In this document: piece after piece, positions 1 through 6,758 of the stretch
Layout of the letters: every line of letters begins with the position of its first letter
Position numbering within the stretch: the stretch's first letter is position 1
Assembly: GCA_014237955.1 (NCBI GenBank)
Contig: JABABY010000111.1
Coordinates: forward strand, 1 to 6,758
Origin: Planctomycetota bacterium
GTDB taxonomy: Bacteria; Planctomycetota; Planctomycetia; Pirellulales; UBA7805
Length of the DNA stretch: 6,758 bases
Direction of reading: 5' to 3'
Translations under genes and position numbers: made by a program
The notes under the pieces: model-generated
Told to the model about the DNA's origin: nothing
Databases searched by the model: none
What the model saw: the letters and a program-made list of their open reading frames with translations, nothing else

Positions 1-404
1 CCTGTCGTTCCTGCATCGCCTCAAGTAAGGCGCTCTGCACCTTGGCTGGGGCACGATTGATTTCGTCAGCCAGTATCAGATTTGAAAAAATGGGCCCCTT
101 CTGAACCACAAAATCCTGATCTTGTGGCCGATAAATCAAAGTACCGAGCAAGTCTGCGGGGAGCAGATCAGGAGTAAACTGCAATCGCTGAAAACCGGTA
201 TTGATGCCTTTAGCCAAACATGCAACAGCCGTTGTCTTTGCCAGGCCGGGAACACCCTCAATCAGGAGATGCCCCCTGCCCAACAATCACTCGACCAACT
301 TCGCCCAGCAAACGCTGAAATGGTTCGGCGTGTATTTTAATCTCTTCCGTAATTTCGTTGATTCGATTGTGTGTTACTCTTGTGTCTGCAGTTGCGTGTG
401 CCAT
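1..404 (-). pseudogene. MoxR-type AAA+ ATPase, 5' part, frame broken before the Walker A loop
   Basis: MoxR ATPases are cytoplasmic AAA+ chaperone-like ATPases, often encoded beside DUF58 and VWA-domain genes. The start is the ATG at 404, with GAGAGG eight bases upstream (418-413). The first frame reads 43 family-typical residues ending in GEVGRVIVGQ, then GASPD and a TGA at 260-258, giving a 48-residue product. From 271 downward the second frame is open to the window edge and typical of MoxR: Walker A GVPGLAKT, then FTPDLLPADLLG, then Walker B LILADEINRAP and SALLEAMQER. The shift falls in the G-run at 272-281 (minus-strand sense). From family knowledge, about 14 residues (a helix of the type xxVIERLLIALLAG) normally lie between VGQ and GHLLIEG; here they are absent. 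One deletion of 3n-1 bases would explain both the shift and the gap. The gene continues beyond position 1. The family call is secure; whether the lesion is real or an assembly error is open. Confidence 0.88.
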
Positions 405-412
405 TTTCAGCG

Positions 413-418
413 CCTCTC
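413..418 (-). promoter_or_regulatory. Ribosome binding site of the MoxR gene
   Basis: GAGAGG on the minus strand lies eight bases before the ATG at 404. It is the clearest Shine-Dalgarno-like sequence in the window and supports the chosen start. It also shows that the translation start of the broken gene is still intact. Confidence 0.55.
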
Positions 419-803
419 AGATTCAGTGTTTTGTTGACCAAATAATCCAACTGGAGTTACTCGTTACTTCTTGTCCCGTCCACGATTCCGGGCGGAATTG
501 AACCGCGCGGCATGGGATAACAGAAAGGAAGCAACTGCCGTGCCAATTTATTTTTTGCCGATTTACCGCTATTTTTTCATGACTGTAGCTGCACTCTGCG
601 CGGCATTTTGCCCCGGCGTCCCAGAATTCCTCATAACCAACACGGATTCTGCGGCATCTCAAAAGACTGCTGGGGAAACTGGATTGCAGATTCTCGATAA
701 ATGAACGGCTTGAGACACCATTGATGGACATTCGTAGCAATCCAGCTTAAATTGGTGTCATCCGAGGGCGGTGCTCCGATCCACTTGCAGATCGTTGCCA
801 ACC

Positions 804-822
804 GGCGGTGAGAGACCCCGCC
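804..822 (+). promoter_or_regulatory. Possible leader hairpin upstream of the DUF1549/DUF1553 gene
   Basis: GGCGG (804-808) can pair with CCGCC (818-822), with one further G-C pair inside (810 with 816) across a T/C mismatch and an AGAGA loop. It ends 38 bases before the ATG at 861. If transcription starts upstream, it would sit in the 5' leader. It matches no riboswitch class I recognise, and a five-pair GC stem can occur by chance. Confidence 0.25.
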
Positions 823-860
823 TCCACATTTCACACCTCACATTTCGTAGAGCCGCATCC

Positions 861-3800
861 ATGACGAAGTGGCACGCATTCCTGCCCAGCCTTGCAGTAG
901 CACTTTGCGTGTCTCTCAGTTTTTGCATGGAGACCTTTGCTGATCCTGAGGAACAGACTCCTAATCTTTCGGTAGATGAATTTCCCCCGAAAGATCTTGA
1001 ATTTTTTGAGAAAAAAGTCCGCCCGATTCTGGTAAACCGCTGTCAGAAATGCCACGGCGAAGACGAAGCAGAACGCGAGGCTGGTTTGCGACTCGACTCC
1101 CGCAAGGAAATGATCGCGGGCGGCCAGTCGGGACCGACGATTGTCCCCGGAAAGCCCGAGCAGAGCCTTCTGATCGAATCGATCCATTATGGCAATACGT
1201 ATGAAATGCCACCCGATTCAAAACTTCCGGAACAGGAAATCGCCACGCTGACAAAGTGGATCCGCATTGGTGCGCCCTGGCCGGCCGACATTGACACCAA
1301 CAAGAATGCCGATCAACAATCGATTGCAAATAGTGAAGAGAAACCGAGATACTGGTGCTGGAATCCAATCCAACAACAATCGCCTCCTGAAGTCAAGAAT
1401 CCGAATTGGCCTCGCGGGAATGTAGACCGTTTTATCCTCCGCGCTCTGGAGGATCGGGGCTTGTCTCCGGTGCCACCAGCCAATCCCTATCACTGGATCC
1501 GGCGCGTCAGTTTTGATCTGACGGGCCTTCCACCAACACCCGAAGAAGTCGACGATTTTGTCAATGACTCCTCAACAGAGGCCCGTGAGCGGGTCGTCGA
1601 TCGCTTGCTCGATTCGCCACGCTTTGGTGAGCATTGGGCACGTTATTGGATGGATCTTGTTCGATACGGTGAAACAAAAGCTTTTGCACAGGACTATTCA
1701 ATTCCCTTTATCTACCGGTACCGTGATTACCTGATCCGTGCCTACAACGAAGATGTCCCCTATGACAAGTTTATTATGGAAGCACTTGCAGGAGACCTTC
1801 TGGAAACTCCGCGGATGAATCCTTCGGACCAATCGAATGAATCGGTCATGGGGCCTGGCTTTATTTACCTTACCGATGGGCATCATGGACCTGCTGATAT
1901 TCACGCCGATGAGGCTCGGGTTTTTGACACCATTATCGACACGACCAGTAAAGCATTTACAGCACTCACACTCTCCTGTTGTCGTTGTCACAATCATAAA
2001 TTCGATGAACTTACCACCAGTGACTATTATTCACTCTATGGCGTGCTTGCCAGTTCACGGCTTGATTATGCTAACGCAGTCTCCCCAGCCATACTGCAAC
2101 AATCTGAAGCCCAACTCAAGCAGCAAAAAGAACTGATTAAAAACGAACTATTCAAAAGTCTTCGGCAACAAATCGATGCCTTGGATTTGATGGATCACAC
2201 CAAACTGTCTAAAGAGTGGCATGCACTTCTGTACTCTAAGGAAAAAATTGCAACGAGTCATCCGCTCTATCCTATGGTGACCATTTTATCTGCGGCGGAT
2301 GATTCACAGCGGCAGCAACTCTGGAACCACTTGGCGAGTGCGCCTGCGGAGCAAGTGCAAGACGAAGTGTCAGAATCGCTAACTTTTAAACATTGGTTTC
2401 CTTCCGGGATGGCCTTTGCAAACACCCCACTCAAGGCGGGCACTTTTGTTCTGGCTCCCGACGGGGAAACAATCATCAATGCATTTATCGGGGGAAGTAT
2501 CGCTTCGGGTGAATTCTCATCACGATTTTCCGGCTCGTTAAAATCCCCGACTTTTGTTCTTCCTGAAAAACTCAGCCTTCGCGTAAAAGGGCGGCAGGGA
2601 CACGTGCGGCTCTATGTACAGCATTATGAAATGGTAGGTCTCGGACCGACAACCACCGAGCTAGATATTGCTATCAACAATGATCAGTGGCACTGGGTTG
2701 AATTTGATACCCGGCTCTGGAAAGGCAAGCGAGGCTATTTGGAACTTCTTCACAATGGCCAAGAGATGAGGTTTATTGCAAAACAGCAACACATGGCAAT
2801 CCACCAGGATGATAGCTATCTGGCTTGCAATCAAGTTCTGCTCTCACAGGCACCGGAAGTTGAGGAGACCACCACCTACGCTGCAACTTGGCAGATTCGC
2901 GACGAACCGCCTGCCGATCTCGCAACGGCCGGAGCATTTTTCAGCGATCAATTACTTCAACTGCTCACGCGTTGGGAATCTGAAATACTACAATCGGACG
3001 AACAGGATATCCTTGAATCTCTCTGCACTGCAGAGGGCCCCCTCGCAACAGCCATTCGGTCAGAACGTTCTCTCGGTTCTTTGGTCCAGGCGTATCGAGA
3101 GACAGCTCGCGGGGTTCCCACACCCTTCTATGTCCGGAGCATGACGGACGGCCAGGGCGAGGATGAACCGATTTATATCCGAGGAAATCCCAATGCAATG
3201 AGTCGAACAGCCACCCCACGACACTTTCTCGAGGCGATCGATGGGGAAGCGTTCACAGGGTCGGGCAGTGGCCGCAAGGAATGGGCTGCCGCGCTGGTTG
3301 ACCAAGACAATCCCCTGGTATCCCGAGTCGAGGTAAACCGCATTTGGTATCGACTCTTTGGGCGTGGAATCGTTGAGACTGTCGATAATTTTGGCGAAAA
3401 GGGTGCCGCGCCCAGCCACCCAGAATTGCTCGATTATTTAGCCATTGATTTCATGAAAAACGGTTGGTCGCGCAAGTCGATGATTCGTAAACTGGTTCTT
3501 TCGAATACCTATCAGATGTCGACCAAAGGCTCCGCGGCAGCAGCGGAAATCGACCCGGATAATATTTTCCTCCAGCACATGAATGTGCGACGTATCCCGG
3601 CCGAAGCAATCCGAGATGCAATTCTTGCCACCAGCGGCTCATTAAATGATCAAATGTATGGTCCATCCGTTCCGGTGAATTTGAATCAAACGCAACCAAG
3701 CCGGGCAAGGCCGGATAAAAGTGGGCCCCTCGATGGCGATGGCCGACGGACGGTCTATCAGGAAATGCGGCGTAATTATTTACCTCCGCTGCTGTTGGTT

Positions 3801-4151
3801 TTTGACCTTCCTCAAGCGGCTGTTGCGGCGGGTCAGCGTGGAGTCACCAATGTACCTGCACAATCTCTTGCCCTACTGAACGATCCCTTTGTTGTCGAGC
3901 AGGCCGGATTGTGGGCGAACAGAATTCTGCAGGAAAAACAGCGTTCAATGGAAGACCGCATTCACTCTATACACCACGTTGCCTTTTCGCGACCGGCGAC
4001 CAATCGTGAGATAGACCGCTCCAAACGGATGCTTTTGGCCTTAGCTCAAGAACACCAATTGGATGGAAAAGAGGCCGCCGAGAACGAGCAGATCTGGAAA
4101 GATTTCTGCCATATGATGCTCAACCGCAAAGAGTTTATTTTTCTCCAATAG
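861..4151 (+). CDS. Secreted PSCyt1-DUF1549-DUF1553 cytochrome-like protein
   Basis: This 1096-residue protein belongs to a planctomycete family of unknown reaction. Residues 1-27 form a Sec signal (hydrophobic 7-22, likely cleavage after TFA). PSCyt1 spans about 48-141, with haem-binding CQKCH at 61-65 and a candidate axial Met in EMPP (Met116). DUF1549 spans about 186-400, with SFDLTGLPPTPEEV near 217-230 and a second CxxCH in CCRCHNHKFD (373-382). Residues about 410-510 are helical and polar; about 510-665 look beta-rich. DUF1553 spans about 770-1090, with NPLVSRVEVNRIWYRLFGRG at 817-836, THPELLDYL-like SHPELLDYL, TNVPAQSLALLNDPFV and the usual ending LNRKEFIFLQ. The frame opens earlier with a GTG at 771, but those 30 residues are not signal-like, whereas the ATG at 861 starts directly on the signal peptide. 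No strong ribosome binding site is visible. The DUF1501 gene follows after 36 bases. Family assignment is firm; haem loading and function are inferred. Confidence 0.93.
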   Translation: MTKWHAFLPSLAVALCVSLSFCMETFADPEEQTPNLSVDEFPPKDLEFFEKKVRPILVNRCQKCHGEDEAEREAGLRLDSRKEMIAGGQSGPTIVPGKPEQSLLIESIHYGNTYEMPPDSKLPEQEIATLTKWIRIGAPWPADIDTNKNADQQSIANSEEKPRYWCWNPIQQQSPPEVKNPNWPRGNVDRFILRALEDRGLSPVPPANPYHWIRRVSFDLTGLPPTPEEVDDFVNDSSTEARERVVDRLLDSPRFGEHWARYWMDLVRYGETKAFAQDYSIPFIYRYRDYLIRAYNEDVPYDKFIMEALAGDLLETPRMNPSDQSNESVMGPGFIYLTDGHHGPADIHADEARVFDTIIDTTSKAFTALTLSCCRCHNHKFDELTTSDYYSLYGVLASSRLDYANAVSPAILQQSEAQLKQQKELIKNELFKSLRQQIDALDLMDHTKLSKEWHALLYSKEKIATSHPLYPMVTILSAADDSQRQQLWNHLASAPAEQVQDEVSESLTFKHWFPSGMAFANTPLKAGTFVLAPDGETIINAFIGGSIASGEFSSRFSGSLKSPTFVLPEKLSLRVKGRQGHVRLYVQHYEMVGLGPTTTELDIAINNDQWHWVEFDTRLWKGKRGYLELLHNGQEMRFIAKQQHMAIHQDDSYLACNQVLLSQAPEVEETTTYAATWQIRDEPPADLATAGAFFSDQLLQLLTRWESEILQSDEQDILESLCTAEGPLATAIRSERSLGSLVQAYRETARGVPTPFYVRSMTDGQGEDEPIYIRGNPNAMSRTATPRHFLEAIDGEAFTGSGSGRKEWAAALVDQDNPLVSRVEVNRIWYRLFGRGIVETVDNFGEKGAAPSHPELLDYLAIDFMKNGWSRKSMIRKLVLSNTYQMSTKGSAAAAEIDPDNIFLQHMNVRRIPAEAIRDAILATSGSLNDQMYGPSVPVNLNQTQPSRARPDKSGPLDGDGRRTVYQEMRRNYLPPLLLVFDLPQAAVAAGQRGVTNVPAQSLALLNDPFVVEQAGLWANRILQEKQRSMEDRIHSIHHVAFSRPATNREIDRSKRMLLALAQEHQLDGKEAAENEQIWKDFCHMMLNRKEFIFLQ

Positions 4152-4187
4152 CTTTTTTCACTTTTATACAAACTCTTTGGCTGTACT

Positions 4188-5597
4188 ATGAACACTGGAT
4201 TGACAAGACGCGAACTACTCCAGAAAACCTCAATGGGTTTTGGGGCGATTGCGCTCTCCGATATGCTGCTAACCGGCCAGGTAGCCTCTGGCAGCACTCC
4301 CGCCTTAGCCGGCCCCAGACCATCACATTTTGAACCGAAGGCACAAAGCGTTATTTTCCTCTATATGGATGGCGGAATTTCCCAAGTCGATTCCTTTGAT
4401 CCAAAACCACAGCTTGAAAAAGATAGCGGCAAAGAGCCACCATTTAAAACCGATCCAACGGTTTTCAACAACCAGGGCGGCTTGCTTCCAAGCCCATGGA
4501 AATTCAAGCGGCATGGCCAAAGTGGACAGCAAATCAGCAGTCTCTTTCCCCATTTGGGAAGTTGTGCGGATGAATTATGTATTATCCGATCAATGACTGC
4601 TTTTTTGCCCGATCATCCTAACGCTAATTATGCCTTACACAGTGGTTTTGCCGTTCGCGGGCTTCCGAGCATGGGGGCATGGGTTTCCTATGGGCTGGGG
4701 AGTTTGAATAAAAATTTACCGAGCTTTGTCGTTATTCATGGGGGGCAAACACCGCCCGGCGGAATGACCACGTTTGGCAATGGATTCTTACCTGCCCAGC
4801 ATCAGGGCTCCATCTTCCTGAACAAACAACCGACCTTACGAAATCTGCAGAGACACGAGCCATCGGCCAGCCTACAGGCTACAAAAATTGACTACCTGAA
4901 AGAGTTTGATCAGGAGTATGTTGGCACCGAGGGAACCGATCGTGAAATTGAAGCAGCTATCAGCAATTACGAACTGGCGTTCCGTATGCAGATGGCGGTG
5001 CCGGAAGTCATGGATCTTTCGCAGGAAAGCAAGGCGACAAAGCAACTCTATGGACTCGATTCCAATCATGATTCTGTAAAATCGTATGGTACCCAGTGTC
5101 TGCTCGCACGAAGGATGGTCGAACGGGGTGTTCGGTTTGTTGAGTTGACAATCGCCAAACAACCGGGAGTGGATCGCTGGGACCAACACAATAACCTTAA
5201 AGAATCGCACCCAAAAAACGCTCTGGCGGTCGATCAGCCAATTGCCGGATTGATCAAAGACCTTAAATGTCGCGGACTGCTCGATAGTACGCTGCTGGTC
5301 TTTACCAGCGAGTTTGGCCGAACACCCTTTGCTCAGGGAAAGAATGGTCGCGATCACAACCCGCAAGGATTCAGCATGTGGCTTGCTGGCGGAGGCATTC
5401 GGGGAGGCACGGTCTATGGTGCGACCGACGAATATGGGTATCGAGCAATTGAAAACAAATTAAGTGTGAATGATCTGCACGCAAACATTTTGCATCTACT
5501 CGGTATTGACCATACCAAACTGACCTACCAATACAGCAGTCGGGATTTCCGGCTTACGGATGTCGGTGGTCGCGTGATTCCTGAAATCCTGTTGTAA
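4188..5597 (+). CDS. Tat-exported DUF1501 protein (alkaline-phosphatase-like fold)
   Basis: This 469-residue protein belongs to the DUF1501 family, related in fold to alkaline phosphatases and sulfatases, with no assigned substrate. The N-terminus is a twin-arginine signal: LTRRELLQ (Arg7-Arg8) followed by a moderately hydrophobic stretch to about residue 29 and an Ala/Ser/Gly-rich cleavage region. Family motifs follow in order: VIFLYMDGGISQVDSFDPKP (about 55-74), RSMTAFLPDHPNA (134-146), TSEFGRTP (373-380), GRDHNPQGFSMWLAGGGIRG (387-406), GATDEYGYRAIENK (411-424), NDLHANILHLLGIDH (428-442) and RDFRLTDVGG near the end. The Asp and His residues in these motifs are candidate metal ligands, by analogy only. 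Length is normal and the frame is intact. The ATG at 4188 is chosen because the twin-arginine signal starts there, although no strong ribosome binding site precedes it. It lies 36 bases after the DUF1553 gene in the same direction, so cotranscription is likely. Reaction unknown. Confidence 0.93.
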   Translation: MNTGLTRRELLQKTSMGFGAIALSDMLLTGQVASGSTPALAGPRPSHFEPKAQSVIFLYMDGGISQVDSFDPKPQLEKDSGKEPPFKTDPTVFNNQGGLLPSPWKFKRHGQSGQQISSLFPHLGSCADELCIIRSMTAFLPDHPNANYALHSGFAVRGLPSMGAWVSYGLGSLNKNLPSFVVIHGGQTPPGGMTTFGNGFLPAQHQGSIFLNKQPTLRNLQRHEPSASLQATKIDYLKEFDQEYVGTEGTDREIEAAISNYELAFRMQMAVPEVMDLSQESKATKQLYGLDSNHDSVKSYGTQCLLARRMVERGVRFVELTIAKQPGVDRWDQHNNLKESHPKNALAVDQPIAGLIKDLKCRGLLDSTLLVFTSEFGRTPFAQGKNGRDHNPQGFSMWLAGGGIRGGTVYGATDEYGYRAIENKLSVNDLHANILHLLGIDHTKLTYQYSSRDFRLTDVGGRVIPEILL

Positions 5598-5611
5598 AGC
5601 AACCGGCAGAA

Positions 5612-5632
5612 CGATTCCCGCAGGGCGAATCG
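5612..5632. terminator. Possible hairpin terminator between convergent genes
   Basis: CGATTC (5612-5617) pairs perfectly with GAATCG (5627-5632). Two more C-G pairs can form inside with one bulged C, leaving a GCAG loop. It begins 15 bases after the stop of the DUF1501 gene and also lies downstream of the minus-strand DUF1559 gene, so it could serve both. No T-tract follows on either strand, so it is not a standard intrinsic terminator. Confidence 0.35.
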
Positions 5633-5654
5633 ACAACCCGACACACTTAAGACC

Positions 5655-5668
5655 GGTGGGAGGCCACC
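5655..5668. terminator. Second short hairpin in the convergent gap
   Basis: GGTGG (5655-5659) pairs with CCACC (5664-5668) around a GAGG loop. It lies 37 bases past the end of the minus-strand DUF1559 gene (in its direction) and 57 bases past the DUF1501 stop. There is no T-tract. Together with the hairpin at 5612-5632 it could help end transcription from both sides, but a five-pair stem may be chance. Confidence 0.25.
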
Positions 5669-5704
5669 AGCACTCCATCGCCTGCCGCTCGAATTCAGAA
5701 TGGC

Positions 5705-6730
5705 TTATTCGCGACCGTTACGGGTACCCAGGTGTTGCCAGAGGATGGGGTCAATATTGTCCTCAGCGATGCTTACCGAACCGTCCATCATCAACGTGTT
5801 GACATAGCCCGAGTGATAACTCCGGGCCGTCACAGCAGCCTTGGTAGGATCCGAGGTACTCTTGCCCTCCTGCATCGAGTTGAAATCAATGTCATAGGTT
5901 CCATTCTGATAGGGGCAGAACGTGTTCGGCGTAAACACAGTCGTTATGCCGCTATGATGCACACGACCATCACACCATTCGGTGTGCCCCGTATTTTTAT
6001 TTAATACCGAACCAAGCTTTTCATCTCCGCCGAGCGTCTCAAGATCCGTAGGCAAAGTAGGCCGCTCCCCCGGGTCTCCCCCTACATTTCGGATATAGGA
6101 CGTAAAGGCTTTGACTTCTGATGCGCAGAGTGTCCGGGAGAGACCATCCGTAAAATTTCGGGGACTAAGACGACTGTTCGGATGAAAAGAACCGTCACCG
6201 CCGGTGTTGGTCACCGGATCGTAGACGAGCCAACTCCCAAAGTTAAAACCGTAATTCTGTGGGTAGACCTTGGGCAAGCCGCTATTATCAACACGGACGA
6301 TATCATTTTCTTCACTTGCACAGAGGTAAGTATTGATCCGCATCGTGGGAACACCCGTGTCCCGCTGCTCGTCCCATGGCACGTCTAAGTCAACCATGTC
6401 ATAGGCAAAACCGTGTTCTAGAAATGGAAGCAGGCGGCCCTGAATCGACCAGGAACCATTATTAGTCTCAAGCTCCGTGTCCGGGGCAATCTCAAAGCTG
6501 GGGGGAAATACCCTAAACGCTGTCTGATAGCTATGTACCGATAGGCCGATTTGCTTGAGATTGTTCTTGCAGGCCGCACTTCGGGCCGACTCCCTTACGG
6601 AACTGAGCGCCGGCAGGAGGAGGGCAACGAGAATACCGATGATGGCAATCACCACCAGCAGCTCAACGAGCGTGAAACCAAAAGAAGTGCGGGTCTGCCG
6701 AGAATCAAAATCCGTTGCTCTGTGCATCAT
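5705..6730 (-). CDS. DUF1559 protein with type IV pilin-like N-terminus (H-x9-DG family)
   Basis: This 341-residue protein belongs to the DUF1559 family, which occurs in many copies in planctomycete genomes. A basic leader (residues 1-18) ends in Gly18, followed by FTLVELLVVIAIIGILVALL, the classic prepilin peptidase site and membrane helix; Glu23 is the conserved fifth residue of the mature form. Then comes the family's AACKNNLKQIGLSVHSY segment (53-69) and FPPSF. The C-terminus carries His306, nine residues, then Asp316-Gly317 in SYHSGYVNTLMMDGSVSIA: the H-x9-DG motif. Mature cysteines are at 54, 137, 202, 253 and 272. Adjacent ATGs lie at 6730 and 6727; GAGG at 6737-6734 is three bases from the first and six from the second, so 6727 may be the true start. 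A TTG at 6751 would add seven residues without need. No assembly gene is visible nearby. The protein is probably processed by a prepilin peptidase and held in the membrane or in a filament; its role is unknown. Confidence 0.93.
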   Translation of the reverse strand: MMHRATDFDSRQTRTSFGFTLVELLVVIAIIGILVALLLPALSSVRESARSAACKNNLKQIGLSVHSYQTAFRVFPPSFEIAPDTELETNNGSWSIQGRLLPFLEHGFAYDMVDLDVPWDEQRDTGVPTMRINTYLCASEENDIVRVDNSGLPKVYPQNYGFNFGSWLVYDPVTNTGGDGSFHPNSRLSPRNFTDGLSRTLCASEVKAFTSYIRNVGGDPGERPTLPTDLETLGGDEKLGSVLNKNTGHTEWCDGRVHHSGITTVFTPNTFCPYQNGTYDIDFNSMQEGKSTSDPTKAAVTARSYHSGYVNTLMMDGSVSIAEDNIDPILWQHLGTRNGRE

Positions 6731-6733
6731 ATG

Positions 6734-6737
6734 CCTC
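6734..6737 (-). promoter_or_regulatory. Ribosome binding site of the DUF1559 gene
   Basis: GAGG on the minus strand lies three bases before the ATG at 6730 and six bases before the ATG at 6727. The better spacing to 6727 favours that second ATG. The site makes the TTG start at 6751 unlikely because it would fall inside the coding sequence. Confidence 0.4.
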
Positions 6738-6758
6738 GTGTTGCTCTTCAAATTCTCT

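Larger units (their letters stand above)
405..860. other. Divergent intergenic region, no convincing gene
   Basis: These 456 bases separate the diverging MoxR gene and the large plus-strand gene, so promoters for both should lie here. I found no -35/-10 pair good enough to name on either strand. Short open frames exist on both strands (for example 471-704 plus and 423-740 minus), but they start with TTG, lack a ribosome binding site, and their translations resemble no family I recognise. A T-rich stretch lies at about 547-579. A 7-base inverted repeat (GACACCA at 714-720, TGGTGTC at 753-759) has a 32-base loop and could be chance. A compact hairpin at 804-822 is listed separately. Confidence 0.6.

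Noticed and set aside
471..704. Plus-strand open frame of 77 residues in the intergenic region
   Set aside because: It starts with TTG, has no ribosome binding site, and its translation has no recognisable domain. Only a short hydrophobic patch is seen, and the frame overlaps an equally open minus-strand frame.
423..740. Minus-strand open frame of 105 residues in the intergenic region
   Set aside because: It starts with TTG at 740, has no clear ribosome binding site, and its residue mix (many Ser, Arg, Cys) looks like noncoding translation. It would also run into the MoxR ribosome binding region.
714..759. Inverted repeat GACACCA / TGGTGTC as an operator or terminator
   Set aside because: Seven pairs with a 32-base loop are expected by chance in a region of this size, and there is no second copy or known regulator to support it.
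825..846. Direct repeat CACATTTC (825-832 and 839-846) before the large gene
   Set aside because: Two short, low-complexity copies are not enough to argue for a binding site.
879..926. Lipoprotein signal (Cys22) for the DUF1549/DUF1553 protein
   Set aside because: The residues before Cys22 are Leu-Ser-Phe; Phe directly before the Cys does not fit a lipobox, and a normal signal peptidase site (TFA) follows at residues 25-27.
4872..5366. Antisense open frame of 164 residues inside the DUF1501 gene
   Set aside because: The opposite strand carries well-conserved DUF1501 motifs throughout this stretch. The antisense product has no recognisable features and is explained by codon use of the real gene.
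1..6758. CRISPR array, tRNA, rRNA, insertion sequence or phage element
   Set aside because: No regularly spaced repeats, cloverleaf-like sequence, transposase motifs or terminal inverted repeats were seen. The window is filled by four protein genes and short gaps.

Overview
The window looks like chromosomal DNA from a planctomycete (Planctomycetota). Three gene families with large paralogous expansions in that phylum lie side by side: a PSCyt1-DUF1549-DUF1553 cytochrome-like protein, a Tat-exported DUF1501 protein, and a DUF1559 pseudopilin-type protein with the H-x9-DG C-terminus. A planctomycete-like MoxR ATPase gene lies at the left edge. Base composition looks close to balanced (judged by eye) and does not allow a genus call.

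Layout: (1) 1-404, minus strand: 5' part of a moxR-type AAA+ ATPase gene that runs off the left edge. Its reading frame is broken near 272-281, just before the Walker A loop, and the family's usual segment of about 14 residues is missing at the same point. (2) 405-860: divergent intergenic region of 456 bases with no convincing gene. It must hold the moxR promoter and the leader of the large plus-strand gene, which includes a small hairpin. (3) 861-4151, plus: secreted protein of 1096 residues, PSCyt1 + DUF1549 + beta-rich middle + DUF1553. (4) 4188-5597, plus: DUF1501 protein of 469 residues, 36 bases downstream and very likely in the same operon. (5) 5598-5704: short convergent gap with two hairpins and no T-tract. 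(6) 5705-6730, minus: DUF1559 protein of 341 residues with a type IV pilin-like N-terminus.

The two plus-strand genes form the common planctomycete pair. The first product is sent through Sec and may carry covalent haem. The second carries a twin-arginine signal and belongs to the alkaline-phosphatase-like fold family. Both should end up outside the cytoplasmic membrane, so they may act together there, but their substrate is not known and nothing in this window identifies it. The DUF1559 gene converges on the pair and appears to be an independent unit.

I do not see a clearly new multi-gene system. The most unusual feature is the lesion in the moxR gene. The DUF1553/DUF1501 pair is widespread but functionally unexplained, which is its main interest.
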